Part shown: one piece after another, positions 26,797 to 35,926 of the stretch
How positions within the stretch are numbered: position 1 is the first letter of the stretch
Layout: the number at the start of each line of letters is the position of its first letter
Source of the DNA: Geomicrobium sp. JCM 19039
GTDB lineage: Bacteria; Bacillota; Bacilli; Bacillales; Marinococcaceae
NCBI RefSeq assembly: GCF_000698145.1
Contig: NZ_BAXB01000029.1
Span: 1-40,592, forward strand
DNA length: 40,592 nucleotides
Direction of reading: 5' to 3'
Notes under the pieces: model-generated
Database searches by the model: none
What the model was told of the DNA's origin: nothing
Seen by the model: only the letters and a program-made list of their open reading frames with translations
Translations under genes and position numbers: made by a program

Positions 26797-28169
26797 ATGG
26801 ATAGTCAAAGAAAGAAAAAACTTGTACTCTTACTCGCGATTTTACTTACATTTACTGTAATTAATGGAACGATGTTTAACGTAACCATTCCCGATATAGC
26901 CGAAACGTTCGGGCTCTTGCCTTCGCAAGTCAGTTGGGTAATGACTGGTTACATTCTCGTATATGCGATTGGGTCGGTCATGTACGGAAAGCTTGCGGAC
27001 ATGGTGCCGTTAAAGACGTTACTTACGGTTGGAATTCTTCTATTCTCGCTCGGATCCGTCCTCGGGTTTTTATCGCCCAACTACGGAACACTACTCGCCG
27101 CTCGCATTCTCCAAGCTCTAGGTGGCGCCGCTATCCCAGCCCTTGGCTTTATCATTCCGTCTCGCTATTTTGATACCGATCGAGGGAAAGTGTTCGGGAT
27201 TATTTCGTCAACGGTGGCCTTCGCTTCAGGGGTTGGTCCCATTGCTGGTGGCATGATTGGCGGGGTGCTTGAATGGCGATACTTGTTCCTCGTGCCGGCG
27301 ACTGCCTGCTTGGCCATCCCGTTATTCCGCAAATGGTTGCCTGACGAGCGTGTACACTTCCAAAAAATTGATTACATTGGCGCGATCCTCGTCTCGGTAT
27401 TTGTCTCGACGTTATTGCTATTTGTCACGTTGTTCGTCTGGTCATTACTGTTTGTATCGATCTTGTCTTTTTGGTACTCGCTTTTCATCTTAATCGAAGC
27501 GACGTGCCGTTTATCGACCCGGCATTACTCAAAAATCGAAAATACGCCATTACCATACTCACAAGTTTTTTCGGTACGAGTGTGATGTTTGGCCTCATCT
27601 TTGTATTGCCAATTATGATGCGTGACCTTTACGACACAACTACGATTGGCATCGGCATGGTGCTGTTCCCAGGGGCAATGGCTGCAGGAATTCTCGGTCG
27701 CTACGGAGGTATGGTCATTGACCGGCGCGGAAGTGTGTATGTACTAAGGATCGCCCTCATCGTCATTTCCATCGGCGTATTTCTAATCAGCGTGTTTACC
27801 GGCTTCTCATTATGGCTCGTTGCAGCAGCTGTATTTGTCGCATACATCGGTTTTCCACTGCTGCAAAGTGCAACCGCAAACCTACTATCCACATTGCTTG
27901 ATCGGCAAACGACAGGCATTGGCATGGGGTTGTTCAACTTATGTAACTTCATATCTGGTGCGTTTAGCAGTGCAATTTTCGGGAGCTTGCTTGACACAAC
28001 GAGCGTGACGTATTCAATTAACCCGTTGAATCCTCACGGACCTCATTCGATTTATAGCAACCTTTACTTTGCGCTCTCCCTCATTGCCGTCGTTGCACTC
28101 GTCTTGTTTCTTTGGATTTATTATTATCGATCTAAAAAAACGACTACGACTAGCGCTCCGCTGTCGTAA
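26797..28169 (+). CDS. Major facilitator antiporter of the 14-segment DHA2 type, Tet(L)-like; frameshifted near 27460
   Basis: About 457 residues when corrected, the same length as Tet(L)/Tet(K). Regions resembling Tet(L) as I remember it: NVTIPDIAETF, SWVMTGYILVYAIGSVMYGKLAD (motif A), the antiporter motif C region ASGVGPIAGGMIGG, FIDPALLKN, IGMVLFPGAMAAGILGRYGGMVIDRRGSVYVL and SIYSNLYFALSLI. One base is missing near 27460, which restores LVFLVLAFHLNRSDVPFIDP. Members export drugs or exchange Na+/K+ for H+; Tet(L) itself does both. Drug resistance cannot be claimed from the sequence. The start follows GGAGAGGTGG. The gene overlaps its convergent neighbour by 20 bases. Confidence 0.82.
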
Positions 28170-29301
28170 TCGTCAATTCCCGTGCACCGAGCGATTGGGC
28201 GAATTTCTCAAGGGCGGAAACGACCATGTCGTTTTCGCCCACACCTTCATACGTCGTCATATAAAGTCGACCGTTTTCCCGGTCAAAATAAGGATCAACC
28301 TTGCCAATGAGCGCGTCTCCGACGAGAACCGGCATCGTATAGGGACCGTACATTCTTTTCGTTTTCGGAACATAGATTTCCCATCGGTAGAAAAAGTCAA
28401 ATAACTCCTCCACCCGTTCCCTTCGCCACAACAAGTTGTCCAATGGGGATAGGAAACTTACTTGTTCATGAACGTCCGCGTGTTCACAAGCGACAAGTTG
28501 CTCAGCGTCTGCTTCCAGCACATAATACGGGCGGTCTACCCCCTCGATCTGCACTTCAAAGAGCTCACGCTTTCTTTTGCGTTCGGCTAACGTTTCTTTA
28601 CGCGCCTGCGCATTTAACTTTTGCCAACCTAGTCGCGGATCTCTCGCGTCAAACAACCGGTACGCCCGCAAATATTTGTCCATAAGTAAGGCGTCTGCTT
28701 CTTCGATGTTTATCATGTCTGCTTCTTTTTGAATCGCTTCGGGAATCCACTGATCTGTTCGGGCATAATGCCGAATTGACTTTTCCCGGCCACTCACTTG
28801 AATGTCACCACATTCAAATAAAATGCGTAACGCATGGGTCGTTTCTTTCGTTGACGCACGTGTTGGATGGTCCCAACCGCCGACGACTTTTCGCTCCGCC
28901 AAAAATGCCGTTGCGGGAAGAGGCCCTTCCTGCTGGAGTCGATCCAAAATATCTGCAATCGCTTCGCGGTAGTTTCCCCGCTCTCCCCGCCACTGTTCTT
29001 GTAAACGCACCCGCTTGCCTTTTAACAACGGGTAATCTTTCATCGGTAAAAGGCACGCTGCATTTGCGAAGTATTCAAACGCACGCTTTTCACTCAAAGC
29101 ATCTGTATAATTCGTCACACTGTATTCTTTTATTCGATTCATTAATACAAGATGATGGTTCTTTTCAACGACACTGACAGGGTCCAATTGTACCGCTTCG
29201 AGTTGATCCAATACGTCATTAACGCTTTCGAGTGGTTTCGGAAGAAGCGACTGTACTAAAAAACGCCTTGCTGCGCGCTTACTTACTCCAATGTCTGCCA
29301 T
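28150..29301 (-). CDS. Winged-helix DNA glycosylase of the YcaQ/AlkX (AlkZ-like) family
   Basis: About 383 residues, the normal size of the HTH_42 family, which removes bulky or cross-linking alkyl lesions from DNA. It has QSLLPKPLESVNDVLDQLEAVQLDPVSVVEKNHHLVL. The Q-L-D triplet corresponds to the Q-phi-D catalytic motif of the YcaQ/AlkX branch, whereas Q-phi-Q marks AlkZ. Other conserved blocks are RAFEYFANAACLLPMKDYP, FLSPLDNLLWRRERVEELFDF, PKTKRMYGPYTMPVLVGDALIGKVDPYFDRE. ATG at 29301 is preferred after GAGGAAGCG; the preceding in-frame codon is GTG. Its start lies inside the end of thiD, so the two are translationally linked and both lie behind the TPP riboswitch. Confidence 0.82.
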   Translation of the reverse strand: MADIGVSKRAARRFLVQSLLPKPLESVNDVLDQLEAVQLDPVSVVEKNHHLVLMNRIKEYSVTNYTDALSEKRAFEYFANAACLLPMKDYPLLKGKRVRLQEQWRGERGNYREAIADILDRLQQEGPLPATAFLAERKVVGGWDHPTRASTKETTHALRILFECGDIQVSGREKSIRHYARTDQWIPEAIQKEADMINIEEADALLMDKYLRAYRLFDARDPRLGWQKLNAQARKETLAERKRKRELFEVQIEGVDRPYYVLEADAEQLVACEHADVHEQVSFLSPLDNLLWRRERVEELFDFFYRWEIYVPKTKRMYGPYTMPVLVGDALIGKVDPYFDRENGRLYMTTYEGVGENDMVVSALEKFAQSLGARELTITTAER

Positions 29302-30106
29302 CACGCTTCCTCATTTCTTCCCAGCGATGTCCCCAATGATTGGTCGGCCCTTGACCTTGTCCGAGCTCCAACGGATTGGAAATAGCACTCGTAATAAAGG
29401 TTTTCCCACGAGTGATACTCTCTTCCATGTCTAAGCCTTCAGCAAGGCCAGCTGCAATCGCAGCTGCATACGTACAGCCACTTCCGTGTGTATGCACCGT
29501 ATCAAACCGTTTCGCCGTATATTTTTTGAATGCGTGCCCATCATACAAATAGTCATCGGCTTCTCCTTTATAGTGCCCCCCTTTAATGAGAGCAGCGCGA
29601 CAGCCGTATTCTTCAACGAGCATTTTCCCTGCTCGCTTCATGTCTTCTACGGTTGTAATTGTAAGTCCTGTTAACGCTTCAGCTTCTGGCAAGTTCGGAG
29701 TCACAACTGTTGCAAGAGGCAATAGCTGTTCTCTAACCGCCTTTCTGGCGTCTTGAGAAATAAGCTCATGGCCACTTGAAGCAACCATGACGGGATCAAG
29801 CACGAAATGATTGACATCATATTCTTGGAGCTTCTTTGCGACAAGCGCGATCACCTCTGGGTTTGATAGCATTCCTGTTTTCACAGCGTCAGGGCGAATA
29901 TCGTCAAACACGACATCAATTTGGCTTTCGACGAAATCAAGATCCATATCGACAAATGAAAACACACCGGTCGTATTTTGGCTCACAACGGACGTAATGA
30001 CGCTCATGCCAAATACACCAAGCTCCTGAAAGGTTTTCAGGTCCGCTTGAATCCCCGCTCCACCTGTTGGGTCTGTTCCTGCAATCGTTAATGCTTTTGA
30101 AATCAT
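29279..30106 (-). CDS. thiD: Hydroxymethylpyrimidine(-phosphate) kinase
   Basis: An intact 275-residue ribokinase-fold protein. ALTIAGTDPTGGAGIQADLKTF is the N-terminal ThiD/PdxK signature with the pyrimidine-binding residues. GMLSNPEVI, LDPVMVASSGHELI, VVTPNLPEAEALTG and the anion-hole motif THGSGCTYAAAIAAGLAEG follow. It phosphorylates HMP and HMP-P for thiamine synthesis. A TPP riboswitch directly upstream supports the thiamine role over a purely pyridoxal kinase role, although Bacillus enzymes of this group can also act on pyridoxine. Confidence 0.92.
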   Translation of the reverse strand: MISKALTIAGTDPTGGAGIQADLKTFQELGVFGMSVITSVVSQNTTGVFSFVDMDLDFVESQIDVVFDDIRPDAVKTGMLSNPEVIALVAKKLQEYDVNHFVLDPVMVASSGHELISQDARKAVREQLLPLATVVTPNLPEAEALTGLTITTVEDMKRAGKMLVEEYGCRAALIKGGHYKGEADDYLYDGHAFKKYTAKRFDTVHTHGSGCTYAAAIAAGLAEGLDMEESITRGKTFITSAISNPLELGQGQGPTNHWGHRWEEMRKRDGRHWSK

Positions 30107-30134
30107 TCGTTATCCTCCAATACTATAGATGCGC

Positions 30135-30169
30135 AAAAAAGAAAAAGCCCCTGAACGCACAGGAGGCTT
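30135..30169 (-). terminator. Riboswitch-controlled terminator before thiD
   Basis: On the minus strand the stem AAGCCTCCTG / CAGGGGCTTT is followed by a U-run (complement of AAAAAAGAAAAA at 30135-30146). It lies between the TPP aptamer and the thiD start, as expected for transcriptional attenuation by bound TPP. Confidence 0.85.
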
Positions 30170-30185
30170 GACACATACTACACAA

Positions 30186-30280
30186 TCGTCAGCCACTTTC
30201 CTCCGCCGTTTTTCGGATCAGGTTCAAAGGGTTTCCGTTTAAACATCTCTCAGCGCTTACTCGCGCACCCCTAGTGGTAT
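30186..30280 (-). promoter_or_regulatory. TPP (THI-box) riboswitch aptamer
   Basis: On the minus strand the conserved THI-box elements occur in order: AGGGGTGCGCGAG, GCTGAGAGATG, ACCCTTTGAACCTGATCCG and CGGCGGAGGAAAG. These form the pyrimidine- and pyrophosphate-binding arms. Binding of thiamine pyrophosphate should favour the terminator at 30135-30169 and turn off thiD and the glycosylase gene behind it. Confidence 0.93.
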
Positions 30281-30371
30281 ATTTTCATCCATTTTAGCAT
30301 ACATCTTTTAGGATGTGGCAATCATTACATGGTACGATATGGATGAACATTGGCTCATAAGGAGGTTGTTA

Positions 30372-31820
30372 ATGGATATACTGCCGATTATTCTTAGTTT
30401 ACTCGTTTTTTTGAATATGATTCTTGCAGCAATCATTGTATTTATGGAGCGCAAAGACATCCATGCAACATGGGCCTGGTTATTAATCTTGATGTTTCTT
30501 CCTTTTATCGGATTTGTTCTCTACCTTATACTCGGCCAAAACTTGAGCCGAAAACGGCTTTTCAATTGGGATGGCATTGAGAAGATTGGCCTTAAAGACA
30601 GTATCGATGCACAGCTTCGCACACTTGAGGACAACACGTTTGCCTTTCGTAATGAAACCGAACAAAACAACAGCAACTTAATTACGATGCTCTTGCGCAG
30701 TGACGGGGCATTGCTTACACAAAACAATGATATTGACGTATTTACTGATGGCGTTGACAAGTTCTCTGAACTTCTAGCAGACATTGCGACCGCCAAAAAC
30801 CATGTGCACATGCAGTATTACATCTTCCGAAATGACCTGATCGGGAAGCGGATCATTCATTTGCTCACCGAAAAGGCTCAAGCTGGCGTGCGTGTGCGCA
30901 TTCTGTACGACGATATGGGTTCAAGAAAATTAGCACGAAAACATTTTCAGGAACTGATCGACGCAGGTGGCGAAGTTGGGGTATTCTTTCCTTCGCGTAT
31001 TCCCTATATGAATTCCCGCCTAAATTATAGAAATCACCGAAAAATCGTGGTCATTGACGGGAGTATCGGTTACGTCGGTGGATTTAACGTTGGTGACGAA
31101 TACCTAGGCCGCACGAAAAAATTCGGGTATTGGCGTGACAGTCATCTTCGGATCCGAGGCTCCTCAGTTAAAGCCTTGCAGACCCGGTTCATTCTTGACT
31201 GGAACCAAGCATCAAAGGCTCATGAAATTCATTATGATGATCTTTATTTTCCTCCCGTCAAATCAAGGGGTGACATTGCCGCACAAATTGTTTCTAGCGG
31301 TCCAGATACAGAAGCTGAGGAGATTAAAAATGGTTACATTAAGCTCATCACTTCTGCACGAGAATCGGTTTACATTCAGACGCCTTACTTAATCCCTGAT
31401 TCAAGCCTGCTTGATGCGCTTCGGATTGCGGCTCTTGCTGGGAAAGACGTTCGCATTATGATCCCAAATAAGCCGGACCATATCTTCGTCTATTGGGCAA
31501 CGTACTCTTACATGGGTGAACTATTAAAAACAGGCGTCCGCTTTTTCATCTACGATGCTGGGTTTATTCATGCCAAGATGATTGTCGTTGACCGAAGTGT
31601 CGGCTCAATCGGAACCGCAAACATCGATGTGCGCAGCTTCCGATTGAATTTCGAAGTGAATGCTTTCATGTATCACGCAGCTTTAGGTGAGAAACTGGCC
31701 GCCATCTTTGAGAACGACCTCCTTCACTGCTCAGAAATGACCGCTCAACGTTATCATGATCGTAGCCTTTATATTCGCTTTAAAGAATCTGTCAGTCGTC
31801 TGTTGTCTCCAATTCTTTAA
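30372..31820 (+). CDS. cls: Cardiolipin synthase
   Basis: About 482 residues when started at ATG 30372 (MDILPIILSLLVFLN), which has AAGGAGG upstream. The longer frame from 30315 lacks such a site. Two N-terminal membrane segments (about 4-28 and 35-60) are followed by two phospholipase D-type domains. HKD motif 1 is in NYRNHRKIVVIDGSIGYVGGFN and motif 2 in FIHAKMIVVDRSVGSIGTANID. It condenses two phosphatidylglycerol molecules to cardiolipin plus glycerol at the membrane. Cardiolipin often rises under salt stress in Bacillaceae, which would fit the osmotic genes farther right (inference). Confidence 0.92.
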   Translation: MDILPIILSLLVFLNMILAAIIVFMERKDIHATWAWLLILMFLPFIGFVLYLILGQNLSRKRLFNWDGIEKIGLKDSIDAQLRTLEDNTFAFRNETEQNNSNLITMLLRSDGALLTQNNDIDVFTDGVDKFSELLADIATAKNHVHMQYYIFRNDLIGKRIIHLLTEKAQAGVRVRILYDDMGSRKLARKHFQELIDAGGEVGVFFPSRIPYMNSRLNYRNHRKIVVIDGSIGYVGGFNVGDEYLGRTKKFGYWRDSHLRIRGSSVKALQTRFILDWNQASKAHEIHYDDLYFPPVKSRGDIAAQIVSSGPDTEAEEIKNGYIKLITSARESVYIQTPYLIPDSSLLDALRIAALAGKDVRIMIPNKPDHIFVYWATYSYMGELLKTGVRFFIYDAGFIHAKMIVVDRSVGSIGTANIDVRSFRLNFEVNAFMYHAALGEKLAAIFENDLLHCSEMTAQRYHDRSLYIRFKESVSRLLSPIL

Positions 31821-31829
31821 AACGCTTCT

Positions 31830-33068
31830 TTATTTATAGTGACCGCCCAGTTTTTGTGAACGAATTAATGCTTGCCCGCCTTCGGTCAACGATACTGCCC
31901 GTAATACAGTCGCGGACCCGTAGCGGTTTTTCAACCCGTCGATCGTGAAGTTCAAACGTTCGCGGTCGACATCGTCGGTAAACAAGCTGAGCTGTCTCGC
32001 CTCATCGCTCACGAGCCCATCTAACCCAATACCTAAGCTACGAATGGCGTCACGATTCCAATGGGTCAAAAACAGTTGTTTGGCGGCCCGGTAAATGACA
32101 CCTCCGTCATTCGTAAGCTCAGGCAACTTCACTTGACGGTGAAATCCAGACGGCATTTGAAAATGGTTGTGCCCACGGGCACCCATCGTCACCGTTCCTC
32201 CAAGACACCCGTTCGCCCTCACGCGCCGCGCGACTTCATCCGCAAGTTCCATAAGCACCGTATTGATATCATCCCAACTTCGATAGTCTTTCGGCAACGT
32301 CATATGATGACCAATCGCCTTTCTTCGGACGTGCGTATCCAGCTTGACCGGTGATTCGTCTTCACCATGCGCGGTGCGCCAAAGGAGCTCCCCATTAATG
32401 CCCCACCGTTTCTTCATATCCGTAAGCTCAGCACTCGCAAGCTGCCCAATTGTGCGGATGCCTATATCGCGAAAGTGCTTCCCCATTCGCTTTCCTACGC
32501 CAAATAGTGAATCGATTGGTAGCGGCCACAGCCGTTGCTGCAAGTTCTCAGTATGCAAAAAGAAAATTCCGCCCGGTTGCTTTTTGGAAAAATGGTCGCA
32601 CGCCATCTTCGCCATCACTTTATTCGGACCGATTCCTACTCTTGCAACCATTCCGGATTCTCTCCTCACCTTTGTGATCACTTCTTCGGCAAGATCTTCC
32701 GGGCTGCAATTGTGACGGTGAATCGCATCCGTCATATCGACAAAAATCTCGTCAATGCTGTACGGTTCCACTAAATCTGTGTACATTTCAAGCGAACTGG
32801 CGATGGCGACGGACACATCTAAGTACAGTTGCATGCGTGGCTTGAGCACAACTAAATGAGGACATTTCATCTCCGCCTCCCAGAGCGCCTCGGCAGTCTG
32901 AACGCCCCATTTCTTCGCAATCGGACAGGCCGCAAGAATAACCCCACTGCGGATCTTCGGGTCACCAGCAACGACGACCGGCTTGTCATCCAAATCTGGG
33001 CGAGACAGCTTCTCCATGTTGGCAAAAAACGATTGCATATCGATGAGAAATACGACACGATCTTTCAT
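31830..33068 (-). CDS. Y-family translesion DNA polymerase (UvrX/YqjW type)
   Basis: An intact 412-residue Y-family polymerase. The N-terminus VVFLIDMQSFFANMEK carries the first catalytic Asp and the steric-gate region. The palm motif YSIDEIFVDMTD carries the Asp-Glu pair. VRRESGMVARVGIGPNKVMAKMA, the helix-hairpin-helix SLFGVGKRMGKHFRDIGIRTIGQLA, and a C-terminal beta-clamp motif QLSLF follow. It resembles the Bacillus YqjW/UvrX subgroup more than DinB. A LexA-type box lies 36 bases upstream, so induction by DNA damage is likely. It converges on cls with a nine-base gap. Confidence 0.88.
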   Translation of the reverse strand: MKDRVVFLIDMQSFFANMEKLSRPDLDDKPVVVAGDPKIRSGVILAACPIAKKWGVQTAEALWEAEMKCPHLVVLKPRMQLYLDVSVAIASSLEMYTDLVEPYSIDEIFVDMTDAIHRHNCSPEDLAEEVITKVRRESGMVARVGIGPNKVMAKMACDHFSKKQPGGIFFLHTENLQQRLWPLPIDSLFGVGKRMGKHFRDIGIRTIGQLASAELTDMKKRWGINGELLWRTAHGEDESPVKLDTHVRRKAIGHHMTLPKDYRSWDDINTVLMELADEVARRVRANGCLGGTVTMGARGHNHFQMPSGFHRQVKLPELTNDGGVIYRAAKQLFLTHWNRDAIRSLGIGLDGLVSDEARQLSLFTDDVDRERLNFTIDGLKNRYGSATVLRAVSLTEGGQALIRSQKLGGHYK

Positions 33069-33103
33069 GATGACTCACCCCACCTTTGATATACACAGTA
33101 TAC

Positions 33104-33117
33104 CAAACGTACGTTCT
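33104..33117 (-). promoter_or_regulatory. LexA (DinR) box upstream of the Y-family polymerase
   Basis: On the minus strand the site reads AGAACGTACGTTTG. The Bacillus consensus is CGAACRNRYGTTYC, and only the two outermost bases differ. It lies 36-49 bases upstream of the polymerase start, where LexA would cover the promoter. Confidence 0.8.
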
Positions 33118-33194
33118 TATCACACTAGAAAATTTTATGCGATCATACACCGACAAATTGGGGGGGGAGAAGGCGTTCGGGCGGAGGGAGCGGG

Positions 33195-33660
33195 TGCACA
33201 TCGGTTGACCTGCGCGCAAGTTTGCTACGGATGGCAGGGAAAGAATAAAGAAAACGAAAGCTGGAGAGCTGATCACAGACTGGGCGGAAGGGCGAACGAC
33301 TGATCTCGCCACGCGCATGGAGAGCCAGCTTTGGAGCTTTGAAACTGTTACCGAGTTCAGGCGAAACGGCAATAATTGTAGTTGAAATGAGATATTTGAG
33401 CACAGGTGGCACAAACTAGGGCACAGATTCCGGGCGTGTGAAGCGACGCTGAAAGGGTGACGTGCAATCGAGCTGACGACCGTCGCACCAAAGGTGCCGA
33501 AGCCGGACCGCCGTGAGCAAAGTGTACGGTCGGTTGGGCAATAAATCTGCGCGCAAGTTGAAGCAAACTGCGATCAAGTTTGCGAGAAACGATAGAAATT
33601 GACCTGAAAACGAGTAAACTTGCGCGCAAAATGTAAAAACTAGCGCGCAGTTTGCGCGTC
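33195..33660 (+). repeat. Diverged family B-like repeat
   Basis: The right part has CTGCGCGCAAGTTG, AAACTGCG, AAACTTGCGCGCA and a further AGCGCGCAG in the same order and orientation as the copies at 15.2 and 26.2 kb. At the equivalent place for the central hairpin this copy has TCGCACC / GGTG-C-CGA (33483-33500), enclosed by CGACCGT / ACGGTCG (33477-33532). The stems are kept although the bases differ. The sequence outside these motifs is only loosely similar, and the left boundary is uncertain. No gene is supported here. Confidence 0.5.
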
Positions 33661-33802
33661 CAGACGTAGTGATGCCGCCCGCCTCCTAGCAGGCAACCGA
33701 ACGCCCTCATCCTGGAAATGCCAAACCCCATCATAAGGCGGGCTACGGGGGAGTTTCTAAGCAAAAGTGGCCACGATACTACTTGAATCCCCACATAGAA
33801 GT

Positions 33803-33841
33803 CCAAAAATCCAACATAGGCGGGTTTATGTTGGATTTTGG
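33803..33841. repeat. Long hairpin of unknown role
   Basis: A nearly perfect 15-16 base-pair inverted repeat, CCAAAAATCCAACATA / TATGTTGGATTTTGG, with a short G-rich loop. It is not followed by a clear T-run on either strand. It lies between the diverged repeat and the natB terminator. Confidence 0.7.
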
Positions 33842-33880
33842 TACGTTTCGACTTATCATCCTTTAAAAAACCCACATACA

Positions 33881-33916
33881 AAGCAAGCCCACCCTCTTGG
33901 TCGGGTGGACTTGCTT
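33881..33916 (-). terminator. Likely terminator of the natAB operon
   Basis: Stem AAGCAAGCCCACC / GGTGGACTTGCTT with one mismatch and an 10-base loop, eight bases past the natB stop. The T-tract on the minus strand is short, with a longer one a little farther on. Confidence 0.65.
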
Positions 33917-33924
33917 CATTAACG

Positions 33925-35042
33925 TTACACATGACCAAGAGCGTACCGGTCTTTTTGAAACATTTTAATTGCGATCCATAGCACAATTACGGTTGCCACC
34001 AAGTTCGAGCCAATTGTGGCCGCGTACTCTGGCAAACCAATGACAGATGTGCCCGCCGTGATGCCGTAAATTAAGGCACTCACGTTCAATGCAGGTACGA
34101 AGAACATCCAGATCGACCAGCTAGACAACGGCGCTGTGAGTAAATAGATCGGTGCGGCAAGCCAGGCGAATGTCACAGGTGTAGACATGTTTTGCGCATC
34201 TTTGTACGAAGCAGTCGACACGCTGATGACGATGAGCAAGGCGGCATTAAGTGCAGCAAAAGTTAGCAATGATAACGTAAAGAAAAGACCAATCTTCAGC
34301 AGTTGATCATCTGCAATGATGACCCCGCTTTGGTGAAATGCGTTTGCGAATAGCAACGACCCCGCAAACACAATCACACCACTAACAAAATTTATAATGG
34401 TGATAACCACCCATTTTGATATGACGATTTGTGACCTGCGTAGCGGTGCCATGAGCAGTGATTCCATTGTCTGCTTCTCTTTTTCGCCAGCAAACAAATC
34501 AACCGCTGCTGGAAAACCTGCCATCAAAACTGTAATAAGCAAAATGAAAGTGAAAAAGTAAGCAACGGAAGGAACCGAACGCTCATCAACCCGATCGGCT
34601 CACTGTTCCAATTGTAGACCGTCAACTGCTCCTCACTTAGCCCGGCAGACTGCAGAACGTCACTCCGATGAGTTGCTTCATACTGTTCCCAAACATCCAT
34701 CAGCTCTCGTTCCACATGAGAAACAAGCGGACTCGCATAATCCCCTTTCGCGGTGAGCTGCTCATCATCGGCTTCAACCCACAGGTCAATATCCCCATCT
34801 TCTAGCAACGCTTCACCACGCGCTGTTTGTAAGAAGTGCCAATCTTCATGGGACTGCTGCAAAGCTTCAGAAAGTTCATCATCCAACTCCGGATCGAGAC
34901 CGACAATCACATCATCTGACCCTGCGCCACCTAAAAAAAAGATCATGACAAATACGAGAAGTACCGGGGCAAAAACACTCAGCAGCAACGTACGCTGATC
35001 GCGGAGCGCATCCTTCATTTCTTTTTTTATAATCGCGATCAT
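33925..35042 (-). CDS. natB: ABC-2 type permease (NatB-like), frameshifted near 34566
   Basis: About 372 residues when corrected. The N-terminal segment MIAIIKKEMKDALRDQRTLLLSVFAPVLLVFVMIFFL is followed by a large acidic extracellular loop (about residues 45-160) and then a multi-spanning C-terminal half. One base is missing near 34566. The repaired frame reads VAYFFTFILLITVLMAGFPAAVDLFAGEKEKQTMESLLMAPLRR, a typical ABC-2 block. It overlaps natA by four bases. The exporter may move Na+ (as in B. subtilis NatAB), but ABC-2 exporters of peptides or drugs look similar. Confidence 0.8.
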
Positions 35043-35788
35043 TTCACACGCCCCCCTCTAGCCAAGGTCGCCATCATGATCATATTCAAATTATCTGTTT
35101 CTTCGTGAGCGTATAATTCCTCCATCGATCCGTGGAAAAGCAACGACCCTCGATGTAGAATCATGACACGATCACAAAGCATTTGTACTTCTTCCATGAG
35201 ATGGGTGGAAAACACGATCGTCCGTTGCTCACTTTTAAGCTGTAGCACCTTCTCACGGAACATGTTTGCGGACGTGATGTCCAGCCCTGTCGTCGGTTCA
35301 TCAAACAGATAGATAGACGGGCTGTGTATCATTGCCCGGGCAATCGCCACTTTCTGACGCATGCCTTTGGATAGCTTTTCCACACGCACATCAAGAAAAT
35401 CGCGCATTCCAAGTTCATTGCTCAACTTCTCAATTCGTTGCTTTGTTTCTTGGTTCGGGATTTTGAAAAGAGCCGCATAGTATTCTAAATGCTCACGGGC
35501 GGTCATGCGGTTGTATAAGCCTGTGTCACTTCCAAAGTGGACACCGATTGATTTACGCAACTCGATATGGTCCGGCGATTGCACGTGACCGTCAATTTTC
35601 ACTTCGCCATTCGAAGGCACATAAAGACCCGATATTATCCGAAGCAACGTCGTCTTTCCAGCCCCGTTTTCACCAAGTAAAGCGGTCACTTTGCCAGGTT
35701 CAATAGTAGCTGTAATTTCCCGAAGTGCTCGGTAACTTTGTCGTTTTCGTTCTTGAAACACTTTATCGACTGATGACAACTCAATCAT
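35039..35788 (-). CDS. natA: ABC transporter ATPase (NatA-like)
   Basis: An intact 249-residue ATPase. Walker A is GENGAGKTT, the signature is LSKGMRQKVAIARA, Walker B is IYLFDEPTTGLD, and the H-loop is FSTHLMEEV. It energises the NatB permease. It is divergent from a LytTR regulator and small histidine kinase, which matches the natAB-natRK arrangement of Bacillus and supports the name over other export ATPases. Confidence 0.82.
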   Translation of the reverse strand: MIELSSVDKVFQERKRQSYRALREITATIEPGKVTALLGENGAGKTTLLRIISGLYVPSNGEVKIDGHVQSPDHIELRKSIGVHFGSDTGLYNRMTAREHLEYYAALFKIPNQETKQRIEKLSNELGMRDFLDVRVEKLSKGMRQKVAIARAMIHSPSIYLFDEPTTGLDITSANMFREKVLQLKSEQRTIVFSTHLMEEVQMLCDRVMILHRGSLLFHGSMEELYAHEETDNLNMIMMATLARGGRVK

Positions 35789-35926
35789 ATGAAAGCTCCT
35801 TTAGGTTCTACTTTCTTTATTCTAGTATATCCGAAAACAGGTTGCACTCTGCAATTCCGTCGTTAAACGGGCATATGATGTCATGTTTCTGCTATACTAA
35901 TGAAAAAAAGATAAAGTAGGGGTAGC

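Noticed and set aside
33357..33986. 209-residue open frame on the minus strand
   Set aside because: It crosses the natB 3' end, a terminator-like hairpin and a repeat, has no family signature, and runs out of frame with natB.
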